In this document: one piece after another, positions 16,560-26,200 of the stretch
Numbering within the stretch: the first letter of the stretch is position 1
How the letters are laid out: every line of letters begins with the position of its first letter
Assembly: GCF_046244365.1 (NCBI RefSeq)
Contig: NZ_CP176395.1
Location: 3,286,001-3,350,000 of the forward strand
Length of the DNA stretch: 64,000 nucleotides
From: Paenibacillus_V sp046244365
GTDB lineage: Bacteria > Bacillota > Bacilli > Paenibacillales > NBRC-103111
Direction: 5' to 3'
Program-made: the position numbers and the translations under genes
The notes under the pieces: generated by a model
Seen by the model: only the letters and a program-made list of their open reading frames with translations
What the model was told of the DNA's origin: nothing
The model's database searches: none

Positions 16560-18837
16560 CAAGCGGCCCGGCAAGCGAGCCGGTCAATTGGCGGTCGTCC
16601 TTCTCCTGATTGTTTTATGCGGGTATCTTTGGTTTTCCGGGGAAAGCCACAGCACCGTTACGGGCAGCTACAATCCGACAAACGCGCTGCGCTACATGGA
16701 CGACATGCGGTTGGAAACGGGGAATCCGGATTCGGCGACAATGGAAGCGGGAGGACGCACGTATTATCGAATGGCGGAATCTGGGACGGTAACCCTGTGG
16801 ATGGAGCCTTCCGCCGGTTACATCGCGCTGAAAGACAGCAGGCAGCAAGACGGGATCTGGTTGAGCAATCCAAGCTTGGAAGCCCTGCAGACGGAGCAGA
16901 CGAAGGGGCTGTGGCGATCCAATCTCGATTCGCCCTTCACGTTCAGGTATTTAAAAGGGAGCGACAACAAGGAAACGGTCGGAAATATCGTCGATCATCC
17001 GGCCAAAGTAGAGTGGCGGCGGATCGAGGGAGGTGTCGGAATCCGCTATACGCTAAACGACCTCGGTTTCACTTTCTACTTCGAATACGCCGTAACCGGA
17101 GACGGCTTTCAAGTGCGGGTCCCGGATCTCGGAATTGTCGAGAAGGAAGACAATCGGCTGGTGGAGCTGGACGTTTTGCCGTTTTTCGCAGCTGCGCAGA
17201 GCGGTCGTGACGGCTACCTGTTCGTACCAGACGGACCCGGCGGGCTTATATCGTTTCAGGCCAAGCGCGCATCGCTGTCCGCACCGTACGATTATCCGGT
17301 GTTCGACGCCGATCTTTCCGTTCCGCAAATCGCGGAATGGTTTCCGCGTACACCGATTCAATACCCGGTCTTCGGCATGAACCGGGGGGATTCCGGATTT
17401 TTGGCCGTTATCGAGGAAGGGCAGTATAAGGCCAATATATACGCTGCTCCAGCCGGTCTGCATACAAGCTTTCATTCCGTGAACGGCAATTTCCGGTTAA
17501 GAAGGGCTTACCGGCAGCCTACGGGGCTGACGAAATCCGTCACGGGCTACGAAAAACCGTTAATGGCGGAGCCTTTGAAAATCCGGTATGTGCTGTTGAC
17601 GAAATCGGAGACAGATTATGTCGGGATGGCCAAATCGTACCGCCGTTATTTGACGGAAAACTTGAAGCTGAGCAAATTGAAAACGGCGGATAACAGCCCT
17701 CCCCTCTATTTGGATGTGCTGATGGCGACAAGCGAACCCGGCCGGTTTCGAGATAAGACGGTCGTGGCGACCACGTTCGAACAAACGGAGGAAATAGCCG
17801 AAACGTTGACCGGCGCCGACATACGCGGGCTGCATCTCGGGATTTCGGGCTGGCAGGATGGGGGCTATCCGGGCTGGCTGCCGAAACGGTTTCCAGTCGA
17901 AAAGCGGATCGGCGGGCTTGCCGGAATCCGACAATTAAGCGAATACTCGCAAAAGAACGGAATGAGTGTTTATTTGATCGATTCGTTGAATGTAGCGACG
18001 GATCGTACCGGAAATCGATTCTCTCCGCGGTCGGAAGCTGCCCGCATGCTCGATGGAAGAGCGTTGAAATTCGAGCGGAAAGGCGACTGGTTCGGCAATG
18101 CCGAGCTATTTTACGCCATGAGCCCGAGGGTGATGGAACGCGTTTTCGATCAGTCTGTCGAACGGTACAAGGAAACTTCCGTTAACGGACTGGGCATCGC
18201 GGGAATGGATAAGCTGTACAGCGACTATAACCGGAATCGTTTTTACGACCGAAACGCTTCTGCGGCCGTCTATCAAAGCACGATGCGAAAAGCGCGCGAA
18301 ACGATCGGGGAAATCATTTCGTACGGAGCCCCGTCCTATACGATCGGCTATGCGGAGCATTATCATCAATTTCCGGTCGAAAACAACTACGATTTCATCG
18401 TGGACGAACAAGTTCCTTTTTATCCGATCGCCCTTCATGGTCTTGTCACGTACTCCGCGGCTGCAGGAAACGAACGGGGCAATCCCGACGTGGAGTTTTT
18501 GCGCGCGATCGAATACGGGGCTCTCCCTTATTTTTTCATCACGGCCGGGGATTCGCGCATTTTGAAAAGGACGAATTTCTCGAATTTGTACAGCTCCCAG
18601 TTCGAGGTGCTGAAAGACAAAATCATCGGCGAGTATCGCGCCTTCGAAACGGCTCTAAGCGGTGTATGGAGAAGCTACATCGGGAATCACCGGAAAGTGG
18701 CCGACGGGGTTTACGAAACGTCTTACGAGAACGGCCGGATCGTTTGGGTCAACTATAACGACGCAGCATTCGAAGGAGAAGGCCACCGGGTAGAGGGCAT
18801 GTCATTCCAAGTAATCAAGGAGGGCGAACACTCGTGA
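16552..18837 (+). CDS. DUF5696-type secreted or membrane-anchored protein
   Basis: Protein of 761 aa, GTG start at 16552 overlapping the previous gene by 8 bases. Residues about 8-28 form a hydrophobic helix after a basic N-terminus (KRPGKRAG), a signal peptide or anchor. The first half is rich in beta strands; the second half (about 380-680) has alternating segments such as LHLGISGWQDGGYPGW, GLGIAGMDKLYSDYN and YDFIVDEQVPFYPI, which look like a TIM-barrel of the glycosidase kind. I know similar proteins as DUF5696, always beside sugar transporters; no activity is known to me. Possible acidic catalytic residues cannot be named with confidence. It is followed by a permease gene with a 4-base overlap. 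Confidence 0.68.
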   Translation: MRNKRPGKRAGQLAVVLLLIVLCGYLWFSGESHSTVTGSYNPTNALRYMDDMRLETGNPDSATMEAGGRTYYRMAESGTVTLWMEPSAGYIALKDSRQQDGIWLSNPSLEALQTEQTKGLWRSNLDSPFTFRYLKGSDNKETVGNIVDHPAKVEWRRIEGGVGIRYTLNDLGFTFYFEYAVTGDGFQVRVPDLGIVEKEDNRLVELDVLPFFAAAQSGRDGYLFVPDGPGGLISFQAKRASLSAPYDYPVFDADLSVPQIAEWFPRTPIQYPVFGMNRGDSGFLAVIEEGQYKANIYAAPAGLHTSFHSVNGNFRLRRAYRQPTGLTKSVTGYEKPLMAEPLKIRYVLLTKSETDYVGMAKSYRRYLTENLKLSKLKTADNSPPLYLDVLMATSEPGRFRDKTVVATTFEQTEEIAETLTGADIRGLHLGISGWQDGGYPGWLPKRFPVEKRIGGLAGIRQLSEYSQKNGMSVYLIDSLNVATDRTGNRFSPRSEAARMLDGRALKFERKGDWFGNAELFYAMSPRVMERVFDQSVERYKETSVNGLGIAGMDKLYSDYNRNRFYDRNASAAVYQSTMRKARETIGEIISYGAPSYTIGYAEHYHQFPVENNYDFIVDEQVPFYPIALHGLVTYSAAAGNERGNPDVEFLRAIEYGALPYFFITAGDSRILKRTNFSNLYSSQFEVLKDKIIGEYRAFETALSGVWRSYIGNHRKVADGVYETSYENGRIVWVNYNDAAFEGEGHRVEGMSFQVIKEGEHS

Positions 18838-19760
18838 GCGCGAACCGTCAGACGGCCCCGTCGGTCGTTTTATCCCCGAAAGAGCATTTGCTCCATCGAA
18901 GACGCATGAGAACGAAATCGGCGGCGGTAGGCCTGTTGTTCTTGCTCCCATGGCTGATCGGCGTCGCCTGTTTCCTCGCGTATCCGCTCTTTTATTCGCT
19001 GTTTCTCAGCTTTCATACGATTCAAATCGCGGCGGACGGCTCGGGTTTGCTATATCGATTCGTCGGTTTCGATAATTTCAAATACGCTTTCCTGAGAGAC
19101 AACTTGTTCCCGGAACAAATGTTTCTATTTGTTCGGGAAGCCGTCCTGATCATTCCGATAACGGTTATTTTTGCTCTCCTCGTAGCGATATTATTGAATC
19201 AAAAATTTTACGGCCGCCTGTTTTTTAGAACGATCTTCTTCCTGCCTGTCGTTTTCGCTTCGGGGCGCGTGTTGATCGAGCTTTTTAACCAAGGACAGGG
19301 AGATCTTCCTTTAACGCAGCAGTATCGCGTCGACGAGCTGGTATACGATGCGCTGCCCGCCACCATGGCCGAGCCGATACTCGGAATACTGGGCAAATTC
19401 ATTATGATCCTTTGGTTTTCGGGGGTTCAGGTCATCATTTTTTTGGCTGGGTTCCAGACGGTTTCTTCTTCCGCTTACGAAGCCGCCCAAATGGACGGTG
19501 CTACGCCATGGGAGACGTTTTGGAAAATTACGTTTCCTTCCATTGTGCCGTTTATCGTCCTTAATTTGATTTATACGGTAGTTGATCTGTCGACCAATCC
19601 GTTTAACCCGATATTGAAGCACATCCTTGCGAACATGGTCGATCCGAAAACCGGATATGGGTATGCGAGCGCGCTCGGATGGATTTATTTCACGGTGATC
19701 CTTGTGTGGATCGGCATATTGCTGCGGCTTGCCATGAAATGGAGTTTGGGGAAGAGGTGA
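18834..19760 (+). CDS. Carbohydrate ABC transporter permease, second pair (MalF/UgpA type)
   Basis: CUT1 permease of 308 aa; GTG start at 18834 overlaps the previous stop codon (GTGA). Six helices with the EAA loop AYEAAQMDGATPWETFWKITFPSI (about residues 215-238). The 60-residue N-terminal extension before the first periplasmic loop is usual for this family. It differs from the first pair at 12581/13579, so the locus encodes two distinct transmembrane channels. Confidence 0.87.
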   Translation: MSANRQTAPSVVLSPKEHLLHRRRMRTKSAAVGLLFLLPWLIGVACFLAYPLFYSLFLSFHTIQIAADGSGLLYRFVGFDNFKYAFLRDNLFPEQMFLFVREAVLIIPITVIFALLVAILLNQKFYGRLFFRTIFFLPVVFASGRVLIELFNQGQGDLPLTQQYRVDELVYDALPATMAEPILGILGKFIMILWFSGVQVIIFLAGFQTVSSSAYEAAQMDGATPWETFWKITFPSIVPFIVLNLIYTVVDLSTNPFNPILKHILANMVDPKTGYGYASALGWIYFTVILVWIGILLRLAMKWSLGKR

Positions 19761-19765
19761 AAACT

Positions 19766-20791
19766 GTGGCCGAATACACGAAGCGGGAATTGGCGGGACG
19801 CGGGACGCCAGAAGGTGCAATCGCCCGATGGTTGAACGGATTCCGGGAAAAGGGCGGCCGCCGGGAAATCCGCCGTAAAACGAAATTGCTGCTGCTCGGG
19901 CAAAGGTTGAACGACGGCTTTTTGTTCAAAATCGCCATCTATATCATTCTTGCCTCCGTTGCGGTGCTGTACGTTTCGCCGCTCCTGTATATGCTGTCCA
20001 CTTCGTTCAAGGAAGTGAGCGATATGCTGGATCCCGCCGTTAAATGGATCCCGACGCGGTATAAGCTGCAAAATTATACGGACGCGGTTACGGGGTTGAA
20101 CTATTACAAGGCGCTGGGCCATACGGGCTTTATGGCCGTTTCGGCGGCACTCCTCCAGGTCGGATCGTGCGCGCTTGCCGGATACGCTTTCGCGCGGCTT
20201 TACGTTCCTTTCGGCAAGGTGCTTTTCGGTATCGTTTTGCTTACGTTTCTGGTCCCGGTACAGACGATGGCGATTCCGCTTTTTGTGTTATATTCCAAAC
20301 TCGGCTGGTTGAACTCGCCGTTGCCGTTTTTGGTCCCTGCTCTTTTCGCCCAAGGGATCAAGGGTGCTCTGTTCGTCGTCATTTTCCGGCAATTTTTTTC
20401 CACGCTTCCGAAGGAAATGGAAGAATCCGCGCGCATCGACGGCGCCGGCGCTTTGCGCATTTACTGGAAAATCATGCTGCCGCTCTCGCGGCCGGCCATG
20501 CTGATCGTTTTTTTGTTCTCGTTGGTTTGGCATTGGAACGCCTATTTCGAGCCTTCCCTTTATTTGAAAAATGACAGCTTTCTCGCCATGGCGACCCAAT
20601 TGGATCAGATGCAGGCCAATCTGAACTTCAAGGCGGGGGCCGGGGGCGGACTTGCCGCCGGACAATTCGATTTGAACGAGCCGCTCAAGATGGCGGCATC
20701 GCTGCTCGTCATTCTGCCGCCGCTGCTCGTGTATATGGTTGCGCAAAACTATTTTGTGCAGGGGATCGAAAGAACCGGACTTGTGGAATGA
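19766..20791 (+). CDS. Carbohydrate ABC transporter permease, second pair (MalG/UgpE type)
   Basis: CUT1 permease of about 341 aa. The frame is open well upstream of 19760; GTG at 19766 is preferred because AGAGGTGA lies five bases before it, and it falls just after the stop of the partner permease. The first helix comes late (about residues 50-75), after a basic N-terminal arm. The EAA loop is MEESARIDGAGALRIYWKIMLPLSRP. It completes the second channel. Confidence 0.85.
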   Translation: MAEYTKRELAGRGTPEGAIARWLNGFREKGGRREIRRKTKLLLLGQRLNDGFLFKIAIYIILASVAVLYVSPLLYMLSTSFKEVSDMLDPAVKWIPTRYKLQNYTDAVTGLNYYKALGHTGFMAVSAALLQVGSCALAGYAFARLYVPFGKVLFGIVLLTFLVPVQTMAIPLFVLYSKLGWLNSPLPFLVPALFAQGIKGALFVVIFRQFFSTLPKEMEESARIDGAGALRIYWKIMLPLSRPAMLIVFLFSLVWHWNAYFEPSLYLKNDSFLAMATQLDQMQANLNFKAGAGGGLAAGQFDLNEPLKMAASLLVILPPLLVYMVAQNYFVQGIERTGLVE

Positions 20792-20819
20792 CCGAAACGT
20801 AAAGACGGGAGGCAATACA

Positions 20820-23168
20820 ATGACTGCGAACTGGTCAGCGGCATGGATTTGGAACGGACTGCCGGAACATACGGGCAACGTTTATTTGGAAGCGAGAAAA
20901 GCTTTCGTTATCGACCGGCAGGTTGTGACCGCCAAGCTTCGAATTTCCGCCTGTCAGCTTTATATCGTTTACGTCAACGGATGTGAGGTGGGCAGAGGCC
21001 CGGCGCCGTCGGATGCCCAATGGACCTATTTCGACGATTACGAAGTGGGCCGCCATTTCAAGCAGGGCGAGAACGCGATTGCCGTTGTGGTTTACAATTT
21101 CGGGTGCAAAGATATCGTGACCGAGCAATTTCAGGGGCCGGGCGGGCTGATCGCCCAGTTGGACATCCTGACCCCGAACGAAACCGTTTCGATTCATACG
21201 GACGGTACTTGGAAATGCCGGCGTTCGCCGCGCTGGGTTCAGCAAGTTTCCCGTCTGCACAAGTGGAACGGCTTTCGCGAAATTTACTTGGCCGAACGGG
21301 AGGACGGTTGGGAAGACGCGCATTATGACGACAAGCATTGGGAGCATGCCCGGGTCATAGCTTCTCCGGAACAGGATCATGCGATATGGCCGCGCCTGCT
21401 TCCTCGGGACATTCCTCCGCTTGCAATCGAAAAGGTGTTTCCGAAAACGGTCGTGCGTACGGACATGAACTATGGCCGCATCGCGGGACAGCTCAATCTT
21501 CTGTTCGAACCGAAATCGGGTGTCGAGCGCGAGCGGGGAATGACGGCCGATGCGAGCGTACCCGGTTCGCTGCCCGGGGTCATCTATGATTATGGAAGGG
21601 AGATTGTCGGTTATTTGCGTCTTTGCATCGATGCGCCCGAAGGAGGCGTCGTTCAGCTTTCGTTCGGGGAGTCGCTGGATCTGAGCCTCATGAATACGTT
21701 CATCCTGAAAAAGGGGCGTAATGAGCTGCTTACGTTCGGCCGCCGGGCTTTCCGCTATTTGCAGCTCTCCTTCATGGCTACGTCGAAGCCGGTTAACGTA
21801 CGGAAGCTGGAAACGGAATTCACGCATTATCCGTTCGGTCCCGCCGGAACATTCGCTTGCAGCGATCCGCTGCTGGACCGCATTTGGGAAGTCGGCGTGT
21901 ATACGTCGCTGGTTAACAGCCAGAATCATATCGAGGATTGTCCGCTGCGCGAACAAGCGCTTTGGGTGGCGGATGCGGTCATCATCGGCAAAGTGATCTA
22001 CCATACGTTCGGAGATACGATGCTGCTCAAAAAGTGTTTGACGCAAATCGCGCGCATTCAAAATCCGGACGGTTCGATTCCCGGCACAGGCCCGGAAAGA
22101 AACGGCCATTTGCTTCCCGACTTTTGCGCGCATTGGCTCTTCGGGGTGTACACGCATTGGAAATATTCGGGCGATACGTCGTTTTTGACCGACTTATGGC
22201 CGACTATCGTTCGTTTGCTCGATTGGTTTCAGGCGCAGGAAGACGAAAGCGGTTTGTTTTCCGGCGCGGATCGGAGCGGATGGTGGTGTTTCATCGATTG
22301 GGCCGATTACATCGATCGGAGAGACCGGGTTACCGCCGTCAACTGTTTTTATTACAAAGCGTTGACGCTCGTTGCCGAGATGGGCCGGGCGCTCGGCGAA
22401 GCCTCTCTGCCGGAGCAGCTGCTGAAACGTGCGGAGAAGCTTCGGAACGCCATACGCTCGCAATTGTGGTTGCCTGGCAAGCAAGCGTTCGCCGATTGCC
22501 TTACGGAGGAGGGTCTTTCGCCCAGCCTAACGGCACAAACGAATTTTGCCGCGATTTGGTCGGGCTTGATGGAGGAGGAAGAGGCGGACCGTTTTCTGGA
22601 TGACCTTTACTTCAAAGGGCTGACCCCTGCGCTAAAAGGCGCCTTCTTTTACCATATCGTCCTCGAAACGCTGCTGCAGCGGGGCAGAAATCGGGAAGCT
22701 TTCCGCATCATTCGCGCGTATTGGGGCGAGATGCTGGAACGCGGCGCGACAACGTGGTGGGAAACGTTCGACCCGTCCACTCCGCGTTGCACGGTTCCAA
22801 GTCCGTATCAGGGCAATACGCCGACTTATTTGAGGGATGACGTTCCCATCAGCTTCTGCCACGGGTGGGGAGCTTCGCCTACTTATTTATTGACGCGGCA
22901 TGTCCTGGGAGTGGATGTCCTCGAATTCGGTTCGGGCGTCGTACATCTGGCCCCTGTAGCGGATGACTTGGATTGGGCGAAAGGAGAAGTTCCGACTCCG
23001 TGGGGACCGATTCGCGTCCACTGGTCCCGCAGGCCGGACGGATCAGTCGCGTACAAGGCTGCGATTCCCGAACAGATTCGTTGGACCGTGCAAGCGTCGA
23101 ACGACATTGGTTATGAAATAAACGGCTGCGATCTTGCGGCTCGCACGGATACGGATGAAGGGAGGTGA
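20820..23168 (+). CDS. GH78 alpha-L-rhamnosidase-type glycoside hydrolase, cytoplasmic
   Basis: Protein of 782 aa without signal peptide. The N-terminal beta-sandwich begins WSAAWIWNG and contains LYIVYVNGCEVGRGP, typical of the rhamnosidase N-domain. The (alpha/alpha)6 barrel carries EDCPLREQALWVAD at about residues 372-385, matching the family motif with acidic and arginine residues at the active site. GATTWWETF near residue 646 matches the GATT-x-WE motif that holds the general base. A C-terminal beta domain (about 690-782) closes it. GGGAGG ribosome site 28 bases after the second permease pair. Being intracellular, it should cleave imported oligosaccharides, most simply releasing L-rhamnose; some GH78-like clades act on other sugars. 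Confidence 0.85.
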   Translation: MTANWSAAWIWNGLPEHTGNVYLEARKAFVIDRQVVTAKLRISACQLYIVYVNGCEVGRGPAPSDAQWTYFDDYEVGRHFKQGENAIAVVVYNFGCKDIVTEQFQGPGGLIAQLDILTPNETVSIHTDGTWKCRRSPRWVQQVSRLHKWNGFREIYLAEREDGWEDAHYDDKHWEHARVIASPEQDHAIWPRLLPRDIPPLAIEKVFPKTVVRTDMNYGRIAGQLNLLFEPKSGVERERGMTADASVPGSLPGVIYDYGREIVGYLRLCIDAPEGGVVQLSFGESLDLSLMNTFILKKGRNELLTFGRRAFRYLQLSFMATSKPVNVRKLETEFTHYPFGPAGTFACSDPLLDRIWEVGVYTSLVNSQNHIEDCPLREQALWVADAVIIGKVIYHTFGDTMLLKKCLTQIARIQNPDGSIPGTGPERNGHLLPDFCAHWLFGVYTHWKYSGDTSFLTDLWPTIVRLLDWFQAQEDESGLFSGADRSGWWCFIDWADYIDRRDRVTAVNCFYYKALTLVAEMGRALGEASLPEQLLKRAEKLRNAIRSQLWLPGKQAFADCLTEEGLSPSLTAQTNFAAIWSGLMEEEEADRFLDDLYFKGLTPALKGAFFYHIVLETLLQRGRNREAFRIIRAYWGEMLERGATTWWETFDPSTPRCTVPSPYQGNTPTYLRDDVPISFCHGWGASPTYLLTRHVLGVDVLEFGSGVVHLAPVADDLDWAKGEVPTPWGPIRVHWSRRPDGSVAYKAAIPEQIRWTVQASNDIGYEINGCDLAARTDTDEGR

Positions 23169-23250
23169 ACGGGGAAGACGAACGGGAGTCGGTTTTCGGT
23201 TGGCGGAGCGGAGTAGAAGCCGTACCACACTAGATTGGAGATGATGTGCG

Positions 23251-26200
23251 GTGAGATTCGATAAGTCGATTGGTTTAGTCGTATTTCTGTTCCTGATCGG
23301 AACGGTTTTCTACGGATTGGAGCCGTCCAAGATTTATGCCAAAAAGTCAGAGGACTCATGGGAGCCTACGATTCGTGCGGCGAACGATATCCAGAACCGG
23401 GTGCAAACGCATTACGCCGATTCCGGAAGGGATACGTTCGTCATTCGAAACCTTGACATGGAACTTTCGCATAGGCTGACCGATGCGGGCGGCAAGCTGG
23501 TCTCGAGCTTCAAGCCGAGCGGACGGGATGACGCGTATGCAACCGACACGATGGACGTCGTCGTCGAAGACCGGGAAGGGGGCGTATATAGAGCTTCATT
23601 AAGCGATACGGCCGCCAGAATCAACATGTACCGGCTCGGACTGTACTATACCGACGTGCATGTTTTGGATACGAACTTGAGAAGGGAAGACGCCGAAGCC
23701 CATACGTTCGAATATGCGTCGTTCAAGTTTGATGGCGGCACGCAAGGGTGGGTAGGCAATTCGTACGTATCGCCGGTAACCGTCGTCGAAGGAGCGCTTC
23801 ATACGACGATCATCTCCGCAATCGATCCAAACGTCACCATAACGAATACGAATATAGACATCGGAACCGCCAACACGATTGAAATTCGGATGAAATATAC
23901 CGGTTCGGGGGGCGGTGCCAAATTGTTTTACGGCACTGCGGACGCACCGGGGTTTGCCGAAGCCAGAAGCAAAGTTTTTGCCTTGATTGACGACGGCGAG
24001 TTCCATACTTACAAAGTAAATATGGCTTCGGAACGGTGGAAAAGCCCGTTGACCGACTTGCGGTTGGATATCGACGGCGCTACGGTCGGGTCGGAACTGT
24101 TCATCGATTCCATCAAAATGATCGATGACAGCAAAGCGATCCTTCCGGTCCAGCTGGAAAGGGTTTTCCATGTATACCCAGATAAGCTGTATCAGGAAAT
24201 CATTTTGCATACGACGGGAAATATGGAGATTCGGGACGCTTATCTCGAAACGAACGTTCCGTCAAAACGTTCAACCGTTTTGGAAATACGGGACGGGAAC
24301 GGCGTGCGCCGCAACACGACCGGCATGGACCCGTCGACGGTGGAATATGTGGGCGTCGATTCGGGTTCCGCCGGCATCTTCGGTTATATTTATCCGAACG
24401 TCTCCGGAAACGGAACGATCACTGTCGAAAGGCAGGAGTCGGCAATTTCGATCAAGCATCATGCCGACATTGGCCAGGGAACATGGACCAAAGGACAGCA
24501 AATTCATATCGGGAGCCGGATATATAACAGTCTATCCCGGGGTATGGACAGTCTGTCCAAGGAGGCCGACCTCGAACGCGACCCTCTCGGGCCGGATCGC
24601 ATCACGGTCATCAATTCCGACGCCGTAACCGGGTTCGAAGGGTATAACCCGTTCCGGGGGTTCTACTCGTTCACGGTCGATCATTCCGATTTCAATCAAG
24701 CCTTTTATCGGGAACCACACAAACATCCGTCTGCGAACATCCGTATTTCGAACGGCGACCGTCCCCGCCGTGTCTATGCGCAAGTTCATACGAAGGTGCC
24801 GTCCGGCGCGCTAGAAGCGGCCGCCCTATTGGACGAGAACGGGAAGCTGTTGCCCGTTCCCGTGGAAGTGGCCAAAAACTTCCAGGGAGAAAACGAAGAG
24901 CCGTTTTATTCGCCCGGCGATACGGCGTTTTCCGAAAGCTATTTTCCGCTCGAGTTGGCGAAGCGGCAGACGGTCCAATTCACGTCGCTGCACATGTATC
25001 AAAACTGGGGGAAATACCCGCTCAAGCAAGTTTCTTCCGTGAGCTTTACCCGGCCGTATTATCATCTGTCAACCGGCGTAACGGAAACGAACTGCTGGGT
25101 TCCTTTTTTTACCGGGGGGCGTACCGGATGGATTCTTCCCGATTTTCGCGCGAGAAGCGGGAACATGTGGAGCAACCAGCCGCAGTTCGATTCCGTCGGG
25201 AAAAACTATTTCATCGAATACCGGGATGTGGAGGGCAAACGGTCTATGATGGAAAACACGAAGGCCCGAATCGATAGCGCGGGTCCGACGCATTCCGACG
25301 TCACCTATGATTTTGTGACCGACGACGGCAAAGCGGACGTGAAAATCCGTTCCGTTGAAATGCCCCAGACGGATGAAAATCGTACATTCGTTACGCTTGA
25401 AATGACATTCAGGGATACGGTGGAAATTCAGAATACCGCCGATAATTTCAGTTTGTTCCGAACGGAAAGCCGGGGGCAGACGTTCCGAAAGCTCGGTTAT
25501 CTCGACGGGCAAAATGAACCGGCTGCCCGCGACATTTTACAAAATGCGAACGGTGAGACGCTGCCGCTTGGCAACAGATTTCCTTATTGGACGCTTTTCG
25601 ATTTCGATAAAACGAACAGCTCCGGGGGCGGCGCCAACATAGGCGTCCTGGTTCAGAAGTCCGATATTGTCATCGGGGGGCGACCGTACGAAGACGGGCT
25701 CGCTGTAGTTACGAAGCGTTCGGGCAGCGGATCGTCGATCGTCAATACGGCCACGATGACGCTTGCCAGGCCGAACGTCGTATTCCGGAAGGGCGATCGG
25801 ATCAAGCTCGATCTCATCCTGCTCCCATGGGGAACCTACTTGTCAAAGACGGACGAAACGATGCGAAACCTGAGAGCCGATTACGGGATCGGAAATTTGG
25901 CGCTTCACGTCGAAAACGGCGTCAAAGTCGGAGACATGATTCCGACCGTAAGAGCGAAACATGAGCGGGCGGAGTTTACGTTATCGGGCGGAAAAAACAA
26001 TATCGTGTTCGCAGTCGAAGGCTTCGACAGCTACGTCCCCCCGAACGTTTACAAGTTTGCGAACGGCCAATGGGAACCTGTCGATTCTTCCGTCAAAGGT
26101 TACGACGGATACCGGGCGTACGTAGATCGGGAAGGTACGTACGGCTTCGCCTTCGTGGTCGAATCGGACGGCAGCGGGCAGCGATACAAGGTGGAGGCGA

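Noticed and set aside
19679..19765. An upstream extension of the last permease gene
   Set aside because: It overlaps the partner permease in another frame; GTG 19766 has a near-perfect ribosome site.
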